This document shows, piece after piece, positions 42,321-54,447 of a DNA stretch of 64,000 nucleotides. Under the pieces are notes generated by a model. That model saw only the letters and a program-made list of their open reading frames with translations, was not told the DNA's origin and made no database searches. How positions within the stretch are numbered: the stretch's first letter is position 1; each line of letters opens with the position of its first letter. This stretch comes from Tragulus kanchil. Taxonomy: Eukaryota; Chordata; Mammalia; Artiodactyla; Tragulidae. The translations under genes were made by a program, and so were the position numbers. The stretch lies in contig JAIOJX010000004.1 in the NCBI GenBank assembly GCA_022376925.1, positions 180,573,501-180,637,500 on the forward strand, written 5' to 3'.

Positions 42321-44322
42321 CAACAGAAGCCCTGGGCCCAGATCTTGCCTCATCAACTTTCCAGCCAACGTATGACCACGGTCAAGGCACAGCGCAGACC
42401 TGTGTTGCTTGTGGGTATTTATTCCGTGCTGTGAGCTCTATAGAGATGGCCAAGGAAGTAGTGTTAATGGAAAAGGATGCCGCCTACTGTACATACTCTT
42501 TAGTTTCTTTAGCCCTGGGCTCGGGGGCAGGCAGGGAACAACCAGAACGTGAGAACCTTCCTACTTTGGGCCAGTCACTTGGTCCCCGTTAGCTCATTGT
42601 AAAGCAGTCTGTGAATCCGAAATGGTTTGCCCCATTTTACAGATAGGCAAACTGAGGCTAAAGGCTCTCTCCCCTCATTCTAAGCCTCTCTCCAGATAGA
42701 AGTACTTCACCACGTAGACTGCATTCCTGTTACTGGCTCCACGCTTGGTTTAAGGATCCAACTCAGTTTTTCTTCCTGGAAAATGGGAGAAAGGGAGGGG
42801 GTCTAGGAATCTTTGTGAAAGATGCAGGGATGGGCAGTCCTCATTTCCCAGGGTGTTCTCTCCCAATTTCCTCCGGTCCTCTTCCTTCCCTCGTCAAGGG
42901 ACTGTGCCCAGGAGCGCAGGGGTTAATCCTGGCAGAGCCGTAACAACGCGCAGAATGCAGAACAAATGCCTCCCAGCTGGGGACTGGGAGGTGCTAGGTG
43001 GGACTGGCTGCCCGGAGTTCAGGAGGCCCCTCTCCTCCCCTGTCCTGAGGAGCCAGGCCCCTGGGGCCGTCACGGCAGAGCTCAGCTGCTGTATCAGCTC
43101 ACCCTGCAGACTGGGTGGGCGGGGCACGGGCTTGTGGGAGGGAGGCAGTGTCTGGGCAGGGAGTCCTCGGTGGCGCTAGGGTGGAGGGGCAGGGCACAGC
43201 TCACGGGGTCACTCCCTTTGGGGACCCAGGAATGCCAGTGGCAGCAGGGTGAGATGAGTAAGAGGAGCGGCACCGACTCAATCCACATGAGTCTGAGCAA
43301 GCTCTGGGAGGTGGTGAAGGGCAGGGACGCCTGGCGTGCTGCAGTCCGTGGGGTCACAAAGAGTCGAACGTGACCCAGCGATTGAGCAACAACGACAGCC
43401 ACAACAGAAGCCCTGGGCCCAGATCTTGCCTCATCAACTTTCCAGCCAACGTATGACCACGGTCAAGGCACAGCGCAGACCTGTGTTGCTTGTGGGTATT
43501 TATTCCGTGCTGTGAGCTCTATAGAGATGGCCAAGGAAGTAGTGTTAATGGAAAAGGATGCCGCCTACTGTACATACTCTTTAGTTTCTTTAGCCCTGGG
43601 CTCGGGGGCAGGCAGGGAACAACCAGAACGTGAGAACCTTCCTACTTTGGGCCAGTCACTTGGTCCCCGTTAGCTCATTGTAAAGCAGTCTGTGAATCCG
43701 AAATGGTTTGCCCCATTTTACAGATAGGCAAACTGAGGCTAAAGGCTCTCTCCCCTCATTCTAAGCCTCTCTCCAGATAGAAGTACTTCACCACGTAGAC
43801 TGCATTCCTGTTACTGGCTCCACGCTTGGTTTAAGGATCCAACTCAGTTTTTCTTCCTGGAAAATGGGAGAAAGGGAGGGGGTCTAGGAATCTTTGTGAA
43901 AGATGCAGGGATGGGCAGTCCTCATTTCCCAGGGTGTTCTCTCCCAATTTCCTCCGGTCCTCTTCCTTCCCTCGTCAAGGGACTGTGCCCAGGAGCGCAG
44001 GGGTTAATCCTGGCAGAGCCGTAACAACGCGCAGAATGCAGAACAAATGCCTCCCAGCTGGGGACTGGGAGGTGCTAGGTGGGACTGGCTGCCCGGAGTT
44101 CAGGAGGCCCCTCTCCTCCCCTGTCCTGAGGAGCCAGGCCCCTGGGGCCGTCACGGCAGAGCTCAGCTGCTGTATCAGCTCACCCTGCAGACTGGGTGGG
44201 CCGGGGCACGGGGCTTGTGGGAGGGAGGCAGTGTCTGGGCAGGGAGTCCTCGGTGGCGCTAGGGTGGAGGGGGCAGGGCACAGCTCACGGGGTCACTCCC
44301 CTTTGGGGACCCAGGAATGCCA
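42185..44322. repeat. Near-identical duplicate pair D9
   Basis: Bases 42185-43240 recur at about 43262-44322. Copy 1 drops single bases only near its right end (GGGCCGGGGCACGGGGC appears as GGGCGGGGCACGGGC; CTCCCCTTTGG as CTCCCTTTGG). The segment from 42825 onward has a third copy in D10. Confidence 0.93.
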
Positions 44323-46142
44323 GTGGCTGCCCACCAGGCTCCAGTGAGGTTTGGAGTGGGAGCCTCACGCTGAGTGAGTTGGCCACATCTTTCGGCCTCC
44401 ATCCCAGCCCCTCCCTAGAGGACGCACCATTTCCATCCCCAAGTCTGGCTTGGCTTTGGTCCGTTCCTGCATCTGCTCACTGAAAGATTTGATTGGACTT
44501 AGGCCTCCGTGGGGTTTTCTTTTGTTCTTTTTTGGAGATGCCGTGCAGTATGTGGGATCTTAGTTCTGGGACCAGGGGTTGAACCCATGCTTTGGGCAGT
44601 GGAAGCTCCAACCCCGGACCCCGAGGGAATTGGCCCAGTGGGGACTGACTTTTGAACGTCCACAGGTCCGCCCATCCACCCATCCATTTAGCCACCAATT
44701 CACCTACCCACCCGTTAACCGACCACACCCAATCACTTACTGCCCTTCAGCTGACCCAACACCTCATCCCTTATCTATCTAGCCTGCTGTCCACACTCCT
44801 GCCCACCCATGCCTCCTTCCACCCCCTCATTCACCTGCCCGTATCCCCCCACCCCGCTCTGTCCACCCAGCACCCTTGCTCCGCTGCCCACACCCTCAGC
44901 CGTCTCCCCCTGCCTGTCCGTGGTCTCACCCACTCATTTCCCGTCCACCCTCTGATAAGCCGTCCCCCCCCCTGCACTGTCCTGCTTTAGGCACATACCT
45001 CACTCACCATGCAGGGATGGGCAGTCCTCATTTCCCAGGGTGTTCTCTCCCAATTTCCTCCGGTCCTCTTCCTTCCCTCGTCAAGGGACTGTGCCCAGGA
45101 GCGCAGGGGTTAATCCTGGCAGAGCCGTAACAACGCGCAGAATGCAGAACAAATGCCTCCCAGCTGGGGACTGGGAGGTGCTAGGTGGGACTGGCTGCCC
45201 GGAGTTCAGGAGGCCCCTCTCCTCCCCTGTCCTGAGGAGCCAGGCCCCTGGGGCCGTCACGGCAGAGCTCAGCTGCTGTATCAGCTCACCCTGCAGACTG
45301 GGTGGGCCGGGGCACGGGGCTTGTGGGAGGGAGGCAGTGTCTGGGCAGGGAGTCCTCGGTGGCGCTAGGGTGGAGGGGGCAGGGCACAGCTCACGGGGTC
45401 ACTCCCCTTTGGGGACCCAGGAATGCCAGTGGCTGCCCACCAGGCTCCAGTGAGGTTTGGAGTGGGAGCCTCACGCTGAGTGAGTTGGCCACATCTTTCG
45501 GCCTCCATCCCAGCCCCTCCCTAGAGGACGCACCATTTCCATCCCCAAGTCTGGCTTGGCTTTGGTCCGTTCCTGCATCTGCTCACTGAAAGATTTGATT
45601 GGACTTAGGCCTCCGTGGGGTTTTCTTTTGTTCTTTTTTGGAGATGCCGTGCAGTATGTGGGATCTTAGTTCTGGGACCAGGGGTTGAACCCATGCTTTG
45701 GGCAGTGGAAGCTCCAACCCCGGACCCCGAGGGAATTGGCCCAGTGGGGACTGACTTTTGAACGTCCACAGGTCCGCCCATCCACCCATCCATTTAGCCA
45801 CCAATTCACCTACCCACCCGTTAACCGACCACACCCAATCACTTACTGCCCTTCAGCTGACCCAACACCTCATCCCTTATCTATCTAGCCTGCTGTCCAC
45901 ACTCCTGCCCACCCATGCCTCCTTCCACCCCCTCATTCACCTGCCCGTATCCCCCCACCCCGCTCTGTCCACCCAGCACCCTTGCTCCGCTGCCCACACC
46001 CTCAGCCGTCTCCCCCTGCCTGTCCGTGGTCTCACCCACTCATTTCCCGGTCCACCCTCTGATAACCTTGCATCAGCTCCCACCGGGCCTCTGCTGAGCT
46101 GCGTGAGTTTCTGAGCGTGTCCTTGCTTTTCTCACAGGCACA
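43905..46142. repeat. Near-identical duplicate pair D10
   Basis: Bases 43905 to about 44999 recur at 45009 to about 46142. The end of copy 1 (44949-45000) is a shortened, error-laden version of 46051-46142: CTGATAAGCCGTCC..., then GCACATACCTCACTCACCAT in both. Confidence 0.93.
44512..44620 (-). mobile_element. CHR-type SINE fragment
   Basis: Antisense fragment: GGAGATGCCGTGCAGTATG, TGGGATCTTAGTTCTGGGAC, CAGGGGTTGAACCCATGC. Repeated by D10 at about 45618-45726. Downstream to 44980 the sequence is rich in CCACCCATCC-type degenerate repeats. Confidence 0.6.
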
Positions 46143-46589
46143 TACCTCACTCACCATCCATGGGTCACTCTTGGGCAAAACAGCCTTGAAAACGGCTTTG
46201 CGATATCACCTCCCTGTGGCCAGCCTAGGAAGGGGGCCCTTGTCACCCAGCGGGTCTGGAAGCAGCAGGAGGGCAGGTGCCCTCCCCCTCGGACCCGTCC
46301 AGGAATACCCGCTCTGGGACGGGCTCCTGGCAGGGGCTCAGGCAGAGCTGAGCAGGGAAGAGGCTGTCACCGGGCTGTGGTGACCCGTGATCTGTGGGCT
46401 GGTTCCCCGGCCTGGGAACACTGGCAGGGGGACCTAGGGCGCTAACCCCGTGTTTCTCACCTCTAGGATCCAGCATGCGTTTCCAAGTCAGACCAACCAG
46501 AGGCAAATCCGGCTTTGCCTCTCACTAGCTCTTGGTTCCCAACCTCCGGATCTAATGCCTGATGATCCAAGGTGAAGCTGATGTAATCA

Positions 46590-46792
46590 TGTCAGTCGCT
46601 TAATTATGTCTGACTCTTTGGGAGCCTATGGACGGTAGCCTGCCAGGTTCCCCTGTCCATGAGGTTTTCCAGGCAAGAATACTGGAGTGGGCTGCCATTT
46701 CCTACTCCACAGGATTTTCCCGACCCAGGGACTGAACCCAGGTCTCCTGCACTGCGGGCAGATTCTTTACCGTCTCAGCCACCAGAGAAAAA
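46590..46792 (-). mobile_element. Bov-tA SINE
   Basis: Antisense: 'aattatgtctgactctttg', TCCATGAGGTTTTCCAGGCA, AGAATACTGGAGTGGGCTGC, 'ccaggtctcctgcactgcg' and the head CTCAGCCACCAGAG. Confidence 0.9.
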
Positions 46793-46796
46793 AAGT

Positions 46797-46988
46797 GAAT
46801 GCAAAAGTTGCTTAGTTAGGTCGGACGCTTTGTGACCCTTGGACGAACCATAGAATTCTCTAGGCAAGAAGAATACTGGAGTGAGTAGTCTTTCCCTTCT
46901 CTAGGGGGTCTTTCCAACACGGGGATCAAACCCAGGTCTCCTGCATTGCAGGCAGATGCTTTATAGTCTGAGCCACCAGGAAAGCCTG
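46797..46988 (-). mobile_element. Bov-tA SINE, adjacent second element
   Basis: Antisense: GAATGCAAAAGTTGCTTAG, TAGAATTCTCTAGGCAAGAA, GGGGATCAAACCCAGGTCTC and the head CTGAGCCACCAGGAAAGCC. Directly follows the previous Bov-tA but is diverged from it, so not one of the D-type duplications. Confidence 0.88.
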
Positions 46989-49188
46989 CAGTAAATAGAG
47001 TACGCGATACATAAAATGCACCTGCGTCATCCTGAAGCCACTCCCCGCCCCAAGTGCATGGAAAAATTGTCTTCCGCAAAACTGGTTCCTGATGCCACGA
47101 AGGCTGGGACCGCTGCCATAGCAGGCGACCTTGGATGAGCCCCTTCCTCACTTGGGCCTCATTTGTGAGGCCTCATCAAGTCCACTACCTGATCCAAAAC
47201 TGACAGTCCACCAAGGGTAGCAATTATTATTGCTGTTGCTAGAATTTTCCTTTTCCCAGGAGGCAGTGTCATTTAACACGCATTAAGTAAGCACCTGCCC
47301 TGGGCCAGGCCTGGGCAGGAGGCAGTGGTGAATAAGGCCTGCAGTCCTTGCTCTTCACTGTTTGTCTGGTGGGGCAGACAGAGGCCAGGATCTGGTGGGG
47401 CTGAAGGGCCAAAACGGGGTAGGAGAGGCCCGGCTGGCAGAAAACTGACCGAGGAGGTCCAGGGAAGGTTCCTGGGAGAGGTGGCCTTTGATCTGGGGCC
47501 TTGTGTTTGGGGCTAAGAGCGCCCGCAGGGGCGCTGGGAAGAGCGGGTCTTGCGAGGGGAAATGAGCTGGGGAGGGTCTACGGTGCAGGATGGGAGAGAG
47601 GCCACGAGCGCTGCAGGATGGGAGAGAGGCCACGAGCGCTGCAGGATGGGAGAGAGGCCACGAGCGCTGGGCCTGGCCCTCTGTTACATGGTAGGCTGGG
47701 TCCCTACCCTTTCCCCAGCGACGGCTGCCCTCAGGTGTCACAGACCCTGGGGTGTCTTGGGGTCCTGCTTGGGGGTTCTCAGCAGCAGAGGTCCGCAGCA
47801 AGCTGGCCCCAAGTTTTCTTTTTTTGCCCCGGTTGACCTTGAGGCTAGGAATGTGCTCTGAGGGAAACCAGGGGACGGATCCCCTCCTGGAAGGACCCTT
47901 CAGCCCTGCCTTGCTCGTTCCTTCCTCCTACCGAGACCATCAAGAGGCAGCCCTCGGTGGGAGGTTTCTCAAGGTTCCGAGCACGCAGAAGCCCGGAGAC
48001 CGGCCAGGGCTCAATGGGAGTCAACCGTGGGGTGGGAGTCCCCGGCTGCCACTCACCCTGGGGCTGCCCTCGGCGGTCACCGAGAGTGAAGGCGCCGACA
48101 GAGCACAGGCTTGGCGGGGCTCCAGGAAGGCTGCCTGGAGGAGGTGGGGCGCGGCTGTACACGGACGCGTGAAGCTGTGTACACCAGAAGGTGTGAGGGG
48201 CGGGCTGGGTACACTGCACTGAGCGTGTGTATCTGGCACGGGTGTGTGTGCCGTGGGGGTGTTAGCTGGAGTGACCACGGAGTGGCTCGGTCAGCAGGGC
48301 CGGCCTGGGGCCGGCGGGGGCCGGGGGCCGGGCGGTGATGGAGGAGTCCCCCTGCTGTCCCTGGCTGGCTGTTTCGCAAGGTGATGCCTGGGTGTTCGTG
48401 GTTTCTTGGGGGCGGCAGGGTCAGGCTGAGGGTTAATCCCGAGGGTTTTGGAGAGGGCGTGACTGTGAGGCCCACAGGGAGAGCCAGGCTCCCAGAGGCA
48501 GGCAGCTGTCAGGGCCGGAAACGCCTCTGGAATTCCAGGCTCTGGGAAAAGTGCTGGCCGTGTGGAAGAGTGTTCTCAGCCGGGGCCTTCCCGGCCAGCT
48601 CCACTCTGGTTCCTTATTCACGGCTCCAGGGGGACGTGGGGGAGGGGAAGCCCCCTCCCCCCAGGCTCCCTTTCTCCTGGAGAACAGGACAAGAAGCTGG
48701 AGGGGGACTGAGGAAGGATGTGGGGTCAGTTCCTCCAGCGCCGCCCCTGAGGAAGACAGGCAGATGGATGGATGGGGGGGGCGGGGGTCTGAGGTCCCTG
48801 GAGCCGCAGGGGCGGGGAAGGGACAGCAGAAGGCCAGGGCTGGGGACCTTGTCCTCTCGGGGGTGACGGGGTGGCTTCTTCAAAGCTGGATCAGGTGGCC
48901 CGAGACCTGGATAGAGGGGCAGTGTTGGGATGGGGGACCCTCTGGGAGACCTTTGTTTTCAGGAGGAGGGGTGGGTGTGGAGAAAGGAGAGGGGGCGGGG
49001 GCCGGAAACGTGTTTGAGGAGCAGAAACAATGGCCTATTCTCTGCTGCCCCGCCTGGCCTGAGAGATAGGCCGGTGGGCTGGAGGCCAGCCCTGCCCTGA
49101 CCATCTCCAGCGTCTCCTCTTCCAGCCCAGCCCGGCCCTTGGGGCTGCACGTGGTCCTCCCTGCGTGGGGTGGGGGCTCCTTCCTCAA
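46989..49188. other. GC-rich intergenic stretch with no recognised gene
   Basis: Bases 47050-47125 resemble an interspersed mammalian repeat also seen at 59280-59460 in the other orientation. A MIR-like start sits near 47275-47330. The rest is GC-rich with long chance frames (up to 172 codons at 48551-49069) and no recognised family. Confidence 0.5.
47585..47668 (+). repeat. Minisatellite, three perfect 28-bp units
   Basis: The unit starts GCAGGATGGGAGAGAGGCC and ends ACGAGCGCT; three uninterrupted identical copies lie at 47585-47612, 47613-47640 and 47641-47668. Perfect identity suggests recent expansion. Confidence 0.95.
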
Positions 49189-49507
49189 TGAGTCCTCAGG
49201 ACGGACTTATTCCTGGATGCCTGGGTCCATCTGTTTTCTTCTAACAGAAGCCAGCCCGCCTTGGGGGGTTCAGGGTTTTTACCTGTGCCATCTCCTTGGT
49301 GTGATGGACGCAGAAGCGGAGGAGGGGACGGCCTTCCCGGTGGCCCGCAGACCCTGCCTGCTGTCTGTAGAGCTGGAATAGAAGCCGGGGTGTCCTGGCA
49401 CCCAGTCCTGAGTTCCTCCCATAACCCCCTTCCTGCAGGGCTTCTTAGCTTCTGATGTCTTCTTCCCTTTCCTGGACAAGGGATGGGGGTCCAGAGGGGA
49501 GGGGAGG

Positions 49508-49838
49508 GCTTCCCTGGCGGCTCAAAGGTAAAGACTGCCTGCCAATGCAGGAGACACAGCCTCCATCCTTGATCTGGGAAGGTATCACATGCCCTGGAGC
49601 AACTGAGCCCCAGGGCCACAGCTACCGAGCCTGTGCTCTAGAGCCCAGACACCGCAGTCCCGAAGCCTGCAAGACCTAGAGCCTGTGCTCCGCAGCGGAA
49701 GTGACTAGAAGCCAGGCACCACAACTAACGAACGGTCCCCTGCTTGCCGCAGCTAAAGAAACCCTGAGTAGCAACAACGACCCAGCCCAGCCGAAAATAA
49801 ATGAACAAGTAACTAAAATTATTTTAAAAAGAAGTAAG
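49508..49838 (+). mobile_element. ART2-type tRNA SINE (long)
   Basis: Sense element: GGGCTTCCCTGGCGGCTCAA head, CAATGCAGGAGACACAGCC, 'gcctgtgctctagagccca' blocks, CTTGCCGCAGCTAAAG and an A-rich end at AATTATTTTAAAAAG. D11 second copy at 50601-50932. Confidence 0.78.
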
Positions 49839-50600
49839 GGGAGCAGTGATTAAGCACCCGCTAGCTGCTGGACAGGAGCCTGAACTTGGTGCGTTACGGG
49901 CAGTGGCCCTAACCCCACAGCACCATTATTCAGATGAGGAAACTGAGGCCAGGGAGGTGACGTCACTCCCTCAGCCTCTCAACCTCTCATGGTCGGAAGT
50001 GGGTCCGCTGGCTGTGAGTTCAGGTCGGTGGCGTCCACAGTGCCCTGCTGCCTCGAGGGCAAAGGCTTTGAGACCACGCAGGGGTGCTGTTCTCCCAGTG
50101 TGAGGACGTGAGGGGGAGCCCCGGGCCGCAGGCATAGCCTCCTGGGGCGGGGGCTGCTCAGAAGCCACCCTGACGGAGACAGGTGTTGCCTCTTCTCACG
50201 CCTCTCTGGTGCCTGGAGGCTCCCTCCTGAAATGCAACAGAAGTCAACTCCCATTACTCTGCTCACTGTTGGGTCCTGGGGCGAGTCCTCAGGACGGACT
50301 TATTCCTGGATGCCTGGGTCCATCTGTTTTCTTCTAACAGAAGCCAGCCCGCCTTGGGGGGTTCAGGGTTTTTACCTGTGCCATCTCCTTGGTGTGATGG
50401 ACGCAGAAGCGGAGGAGGGGACGGCCTTCCCGGTGGCCCGCAGACCCTGCCTGCTGTCTGTAGAGCTGGAATAGAAGCCGGGGTGTCCTGGCACCCAGTC
50501 CTGAGTTCCTCCCATAACCCCCTTCCTGCAGGGCTTCTTAGCTTCTGATGTCTTCTTCCCTTTCCTGGACAAGGGATGGGGGTCCAGAGGGGAGGGGAGG

Positions 50601-50932
50601 GCTTCCCTGGCGGCTCAAAGGTAAAGACTGCCTGCCAATGCAGGAGACACAGCCTCCATCCTTGATCTGGGAAGGTATCACATGCCCTGGAGCAACTGAG
50701 CCCCAGGGCCACAGCTACCGAGCCTGTGCTCTAGAGCCCAGACACCGCAGTCCCGAAGCCTGCAAGACCTAGAGCCTGTGCTCCGCAGCGGAAGTGACTA
50801 GAAGCCAGGCACCACAACTAACGAACGGTCCCCTGCTTGCCGCAGCTAGAGAAAACCCTGAGTAGCAACAACGACCCAGCCCAGCCGAAAATAAATGAAC
50901 AAGTAACTAAAATTATTTTAAAAAGAAGTAAG
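50601..50932 (+). mobile_element. ART2-type tRNA SINE, D11 second copy
   Basis: Repeat of the element at 49508-49838; differs by GCTAGAGAAAACCC against GCTAAAGAAACCC. Confidence 0.78.
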
Positions 50933-51767
50933 GGGAGCAGTGATTAAGCACCCGCTAGCTGCTGGACAGGAGCCTGAACTTGGTGCGTTACGGGCAGTGG
51001 CCCTAACCCCACAGCACCATTATTCAGATGAGGAAACTGAGGCCAGGGAGGTGACGTCACTCCCTCAGCCTCTCAACCTCTCATGGTCGGAAGTGGGTCC
51101 GCTGGCTGTGAGTTCAGGTCGGTGGCGTCCACAGTGCCCTGCTGCCTCGAGGGCAAAGGCTTTGAGACCACGCAGGGGTGCTGTTCTCCCAGTGTGAGGA
51201 CGTGAGGGGGAGCCCCGGGCCGCAGGCATAGCCTCCTGGGGCGGGGGCTGCTCAGAAGCCACCCTGACGGAGACAGGTGTTGCCTCTTCTCACGCCTCTC
51301 TGGTGCCTGGAGGCTCCCTCCTGAAATGCAACAGAAGTCAACTCCCATTACTCTGCTCACTGCTCCTCCCTCGGCTCCTGGGGCTTTGGACGGATGTCCC
51401 TGACGACTCCCTTCCAAATGTCTGCCCAGGAGTCAGAAGACCTTGCTCCATGCAGTTCCAGCTGTGGATCTTGGGCAAGGTCCTTAGCCTCCCCGTGCCT
51501 CAGATGTCTCACCTGTAAAATGGGAATAATAACGCCTGTGATCAAAGAAGGCGGCTGGGAAAGCTGCTCTGCAAACACAGGGTGGGCGTGTGTCCTACTG
51601 CCTGCAGAGGCTCAGGCTCTGTGCAGGGTTCTCGGCTGTTTCATGAGCTGAGCTCTCACGTCACCGCCAGCGCTCATTAAGCCACTCCTTGGGGCCTGGC
51701 AACAGGGTGCAGCAATTGACTCTGGACTCAGAGGGAGACGAAACGGCTCCTACGGCTTTATGTGCAG

Positions 51768-51992
51768 AGCGCGGGCACGCTCCACCGCTTCAGCTGTGGC
51801 CGACGCTGTGCGACCCCGTGGACGGTAGCCCACCAGGCTCCTCTGTCTATGGGACTCTCCAGGCAAGAATACAAGAGTGGGCTGTCGTGCCCTCCTCCAG
51901 GGGATCTTCCCTACTCGGGGGTTGAACCTGTGTCTCTTCAGTCTCCTGCCTTGGCAGGCAGGTTCTTTACCACGGGCGGCGCCTGGGAATCC
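51768..51992 (-). mobile_element. Bov-tA SINE
   Basis: Antisense: 'ctatgggactctccaggca', AGAATACAAGAGTGGGCTGT, GGGGTTGAACCTGTGTCTC and AGGTTCTTTACCACGGGCGG. Confidence 0.85.
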
Positions 51993-53517
51993 CTTCGTAG
52001 ACTCTAATACCATCCTCCTGGGTAAATAAAGGATCTCACAGGTGAGGAACCCGGCCCAGAGAGGTGAGGTGACCTAACCGAGGCCCCACAGCACGCCTCT
52101 GTAGGGTGACTGACAGACCGAGTCTCCCCAGGCCCCTGCCCTGTCCGGCCTGCAGGGGTTAACCGGGCTGGTGCGCAGCAGGAGAGGGGCCTCCTGGAGA
52201 GCGAGGGGTGGGGAGTGGGCTGCCCCCTTCAGGACTCTGACTCCCCCTCGTGGGCAGCCCGCGTCCCTGCCAGCCTCTTGTTGACTCAGCCGGCCTCTCT
52301 CCTGCCAAGGCCTGCTGACCAGAGCTCCCGCGGGGAGGGTCAGGCTGCATTCTTCTCGGGCTGGGGCCCGGGGGGTGAGGGCTGGCACCTCCTGGTGGAG
52401 TCTGGGTGCTGGTTCGTGGTGCTGGGCCAGATGCTGGGGCAAGGCCGGGGGATGGACCAGCCTGAGAGCCGGCTTCGCCATGACTGAGCTCGGTGATCTC
52501 AGCAAGCCACTGCCCCCCAGGTCCCTGTGTGGCCCCTGCCTCGGTTTCCCTGTCCATCGAATGGACAGTGATGGTAAGCCTGGCCAGCCCTGCCGCACGG
52601 CCACTGGGAGGATCAAAGGAGAAAACGAGGCTGGCCGGAGGAACGCCCTTTGTATGTCAAGGCCACGGGCACGCCGGCCCGTCAGCCGACCGGGCATTCT
52701 TGAGGTGGAGGACGTGAACAGGAAGCCGTGCAGGGCAGCGCTCAGCGGTGGCGGGCGTCTGCCTAACATCCCTGTCTCCTCCCCAGTCCTGCACAACGGC
52801 GGTAACAACAGCACCCTCCTCCACAGCCCTTGCGAGTTTACCAAGTCCTTCCGGACCCATTCCCCCGGGGGCCCCATCCTCCTGCCCCAGGGCCTTTGCG
52901 CGGAGAGGCTCTGCCTTCTGCCTAGAACACTGTTCCCCCAGCTGAGTGAAAGCCTGCCTCCCTTTCAGCTCTAAGGTTGCTCCTTCAGGAGCCTACTGTC
53001 AACTACAAATGGGCACTTACGGATCACACTGCCAAAGACTGAACAACAAGGGCACCTGCCATGGCCCCCTGCGGAGACTGACGCCTGTGCTGTGACCGCC
53101 GCTGACTCTCAACACCCCGGAGGGAGCTCAGGCTGGAGGGGGGCACTCCGTGCTCCAGAGGATCTGATGGGACAGGTCTTTACACAGGCAGATGCTTTTA
53201 GGAACAGATTTTATGATCTCAATCCTTGGATCTCCTCATACCTAGAGCAGCACTAAATTCTTTCATGGGGATATCAGATCCTTGTGACTAACCCCAAATC
53301 CCCTTTGTACATGAGTGTTTAATGATATTGAAACCCCACTCCATCGAAACCTTATATATTGATCTTCCTCCTGCTGCCTCTTTGGAGCGTCTCTCAGAGC
53401 TATCTGGGGTGCTGCCTCCCAGACTGCTGTCCTAATGTGCCCCAAAGAAAACTTAACCCGCAACTCTTAAGGTGTTTATATTTTTTAAGTCGACATTACC
53501 AACATTTCAATGAACGT
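51993..53517. other. GC-rich intergenic stretch with no recognised gene
   Basis: A MIR-like core lies near 52025-52095 (CAGGTGAGGAAC, AGAGAGGTGAGGTGACC). A 267-codon minus frame at 52074-52877 and a 199-codon plus frame overlap it; both are low-complexity and match no family I know. Confidence 0.5.
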
Positions 53518-53735
53518 CTCCCCAACCCAGGTGGCATTTGTGGTAAAGAGCCCGCTTGCCAATACAGGAGACAAAAGAGACGTGGGTTGGATCCCTGTGT
53601 CGGGAAGATCCCCTGGAGAAGGGAATGGCAACCCACTTCAGTGTTCTTGCCGGGAGAATGCCATGGACAGAGGAGCCTGGCGGGCTACGGTCCACAGATC
53701 GAAAACAGTCAGCCACGACTGAAGTGACTGAGATT
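53518..53735 (+). mobile_element. Bov-tA SINE
   Basis: Sense: CCCCAACCCAGGTGGC head variant, GCCAATACAGGAGACAAAAG, 'gaagatcccctggagaagg', CGGGAGAATGCCATGGACAG and CAGTCAGCCACGACTGAAG. Confidence 0.88.
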
Positions 53736-53934
53736 GCGCTGACTCCTCACCCCCCGCACCCTCCCTTGCGTCCTGTGTCTTTCGTAAGCTCTGTGACTGT
53801 GACTTTGTTCATGTGGGCAGGACAGGAGGAGGGGGCAGGGATCATTGTCCCCACGGGCATTTGGCTCCGTGAGGGCAGGGGCCGTGACGACCTTGTTCCC
53901 TGTGGTGTCGGGAGGTGGAGCATGGCCTTCTGGG

Positions 53935-54020
53935 GGAGCTGTTACTGGCCCATCTCACAGGGGAGCCGCCTGCGCCTCAGAGAGGCCAAACGGTTTGCCG
54001 AAGGTCACACAGCCTGGAAG
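53935..54020 (-). repeat. MIR core
   Basis: CCCATCTCACAGGGGAGCC, CAGAGAGGCCAAACGG and CGAAGGTCACACAGCC follow the antisense MIR core. Confidence 0.6.
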
Positions 54021-54237
54021 AAATGGAGCTGGCCGGGGGCTCTTTCTAGAACCATCTCCACAGGTGCCCTGCTGGCATCCTCCGCAGGCCCCAGCTCTCA
54101 CCCCTACAGGGTCGACCCCGCCCCCCTCCTTACGCACAGGAGGTGCTGGGTGCGTGTGTGTTTGGCGGCACGTGCGGAAAGGTCCTGAAGATGCCGTAGA
54201 AGCGGGTGTTCCGGTTCTTTAAAGGAGAACAGGCCAC

Positions 54238-54447
54238 TGTGTTGCTGCTTAGCTGCTTCAGTTGTGTCCGACTCTTCCACCCCGTGGACGGCAGCCCAGC
54301 AGGCTCCTCTGTCCACACGATTTCCTAAGTAAGGACTCTGGAGTGGTTTGCTATTTCCTCCTCCAGGGCATCTTCCCCACCCAGAGAGCAAACTCGCATC
54401 TCCTGCTGGGCAGGCAGATTCTTTACGACTGAGCCACGGGGGAAGCC
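54238..54447 (-). mobile_element. Bov-tA SINE
   Basis: Antisense: TGCTTCAGTTGTGTCCGACT, CGGCAGCCCAGCAGGCTCCT, 'ctgctgggcaggcagattc' and CTGAGCCACGGGGGAAGCC. Confidence 0.88.

Larger units (their letters stand above)
49189..51362. repeat. Near-identical duplicate pair D11
   Basis: Bases 49189-50274 recur at 50283-51362 (offset 1094, then 1093). The end of copy 1 (CACTGTTGGGTCCTGGGGC) is a shortened form of what follows copy 2 (CACTGCTCCTCC then CTCCTGGGGC). The MIR core and ART2 element inside are both repeated. Confidence 0.93.

Noticed and set aside
52074..52877. 267-codon minus-strand open frame
   Set aside because: Low-complexity, proline- and glycine-rich, overlapped by equally long plus-strand frames, with no recognisable family.
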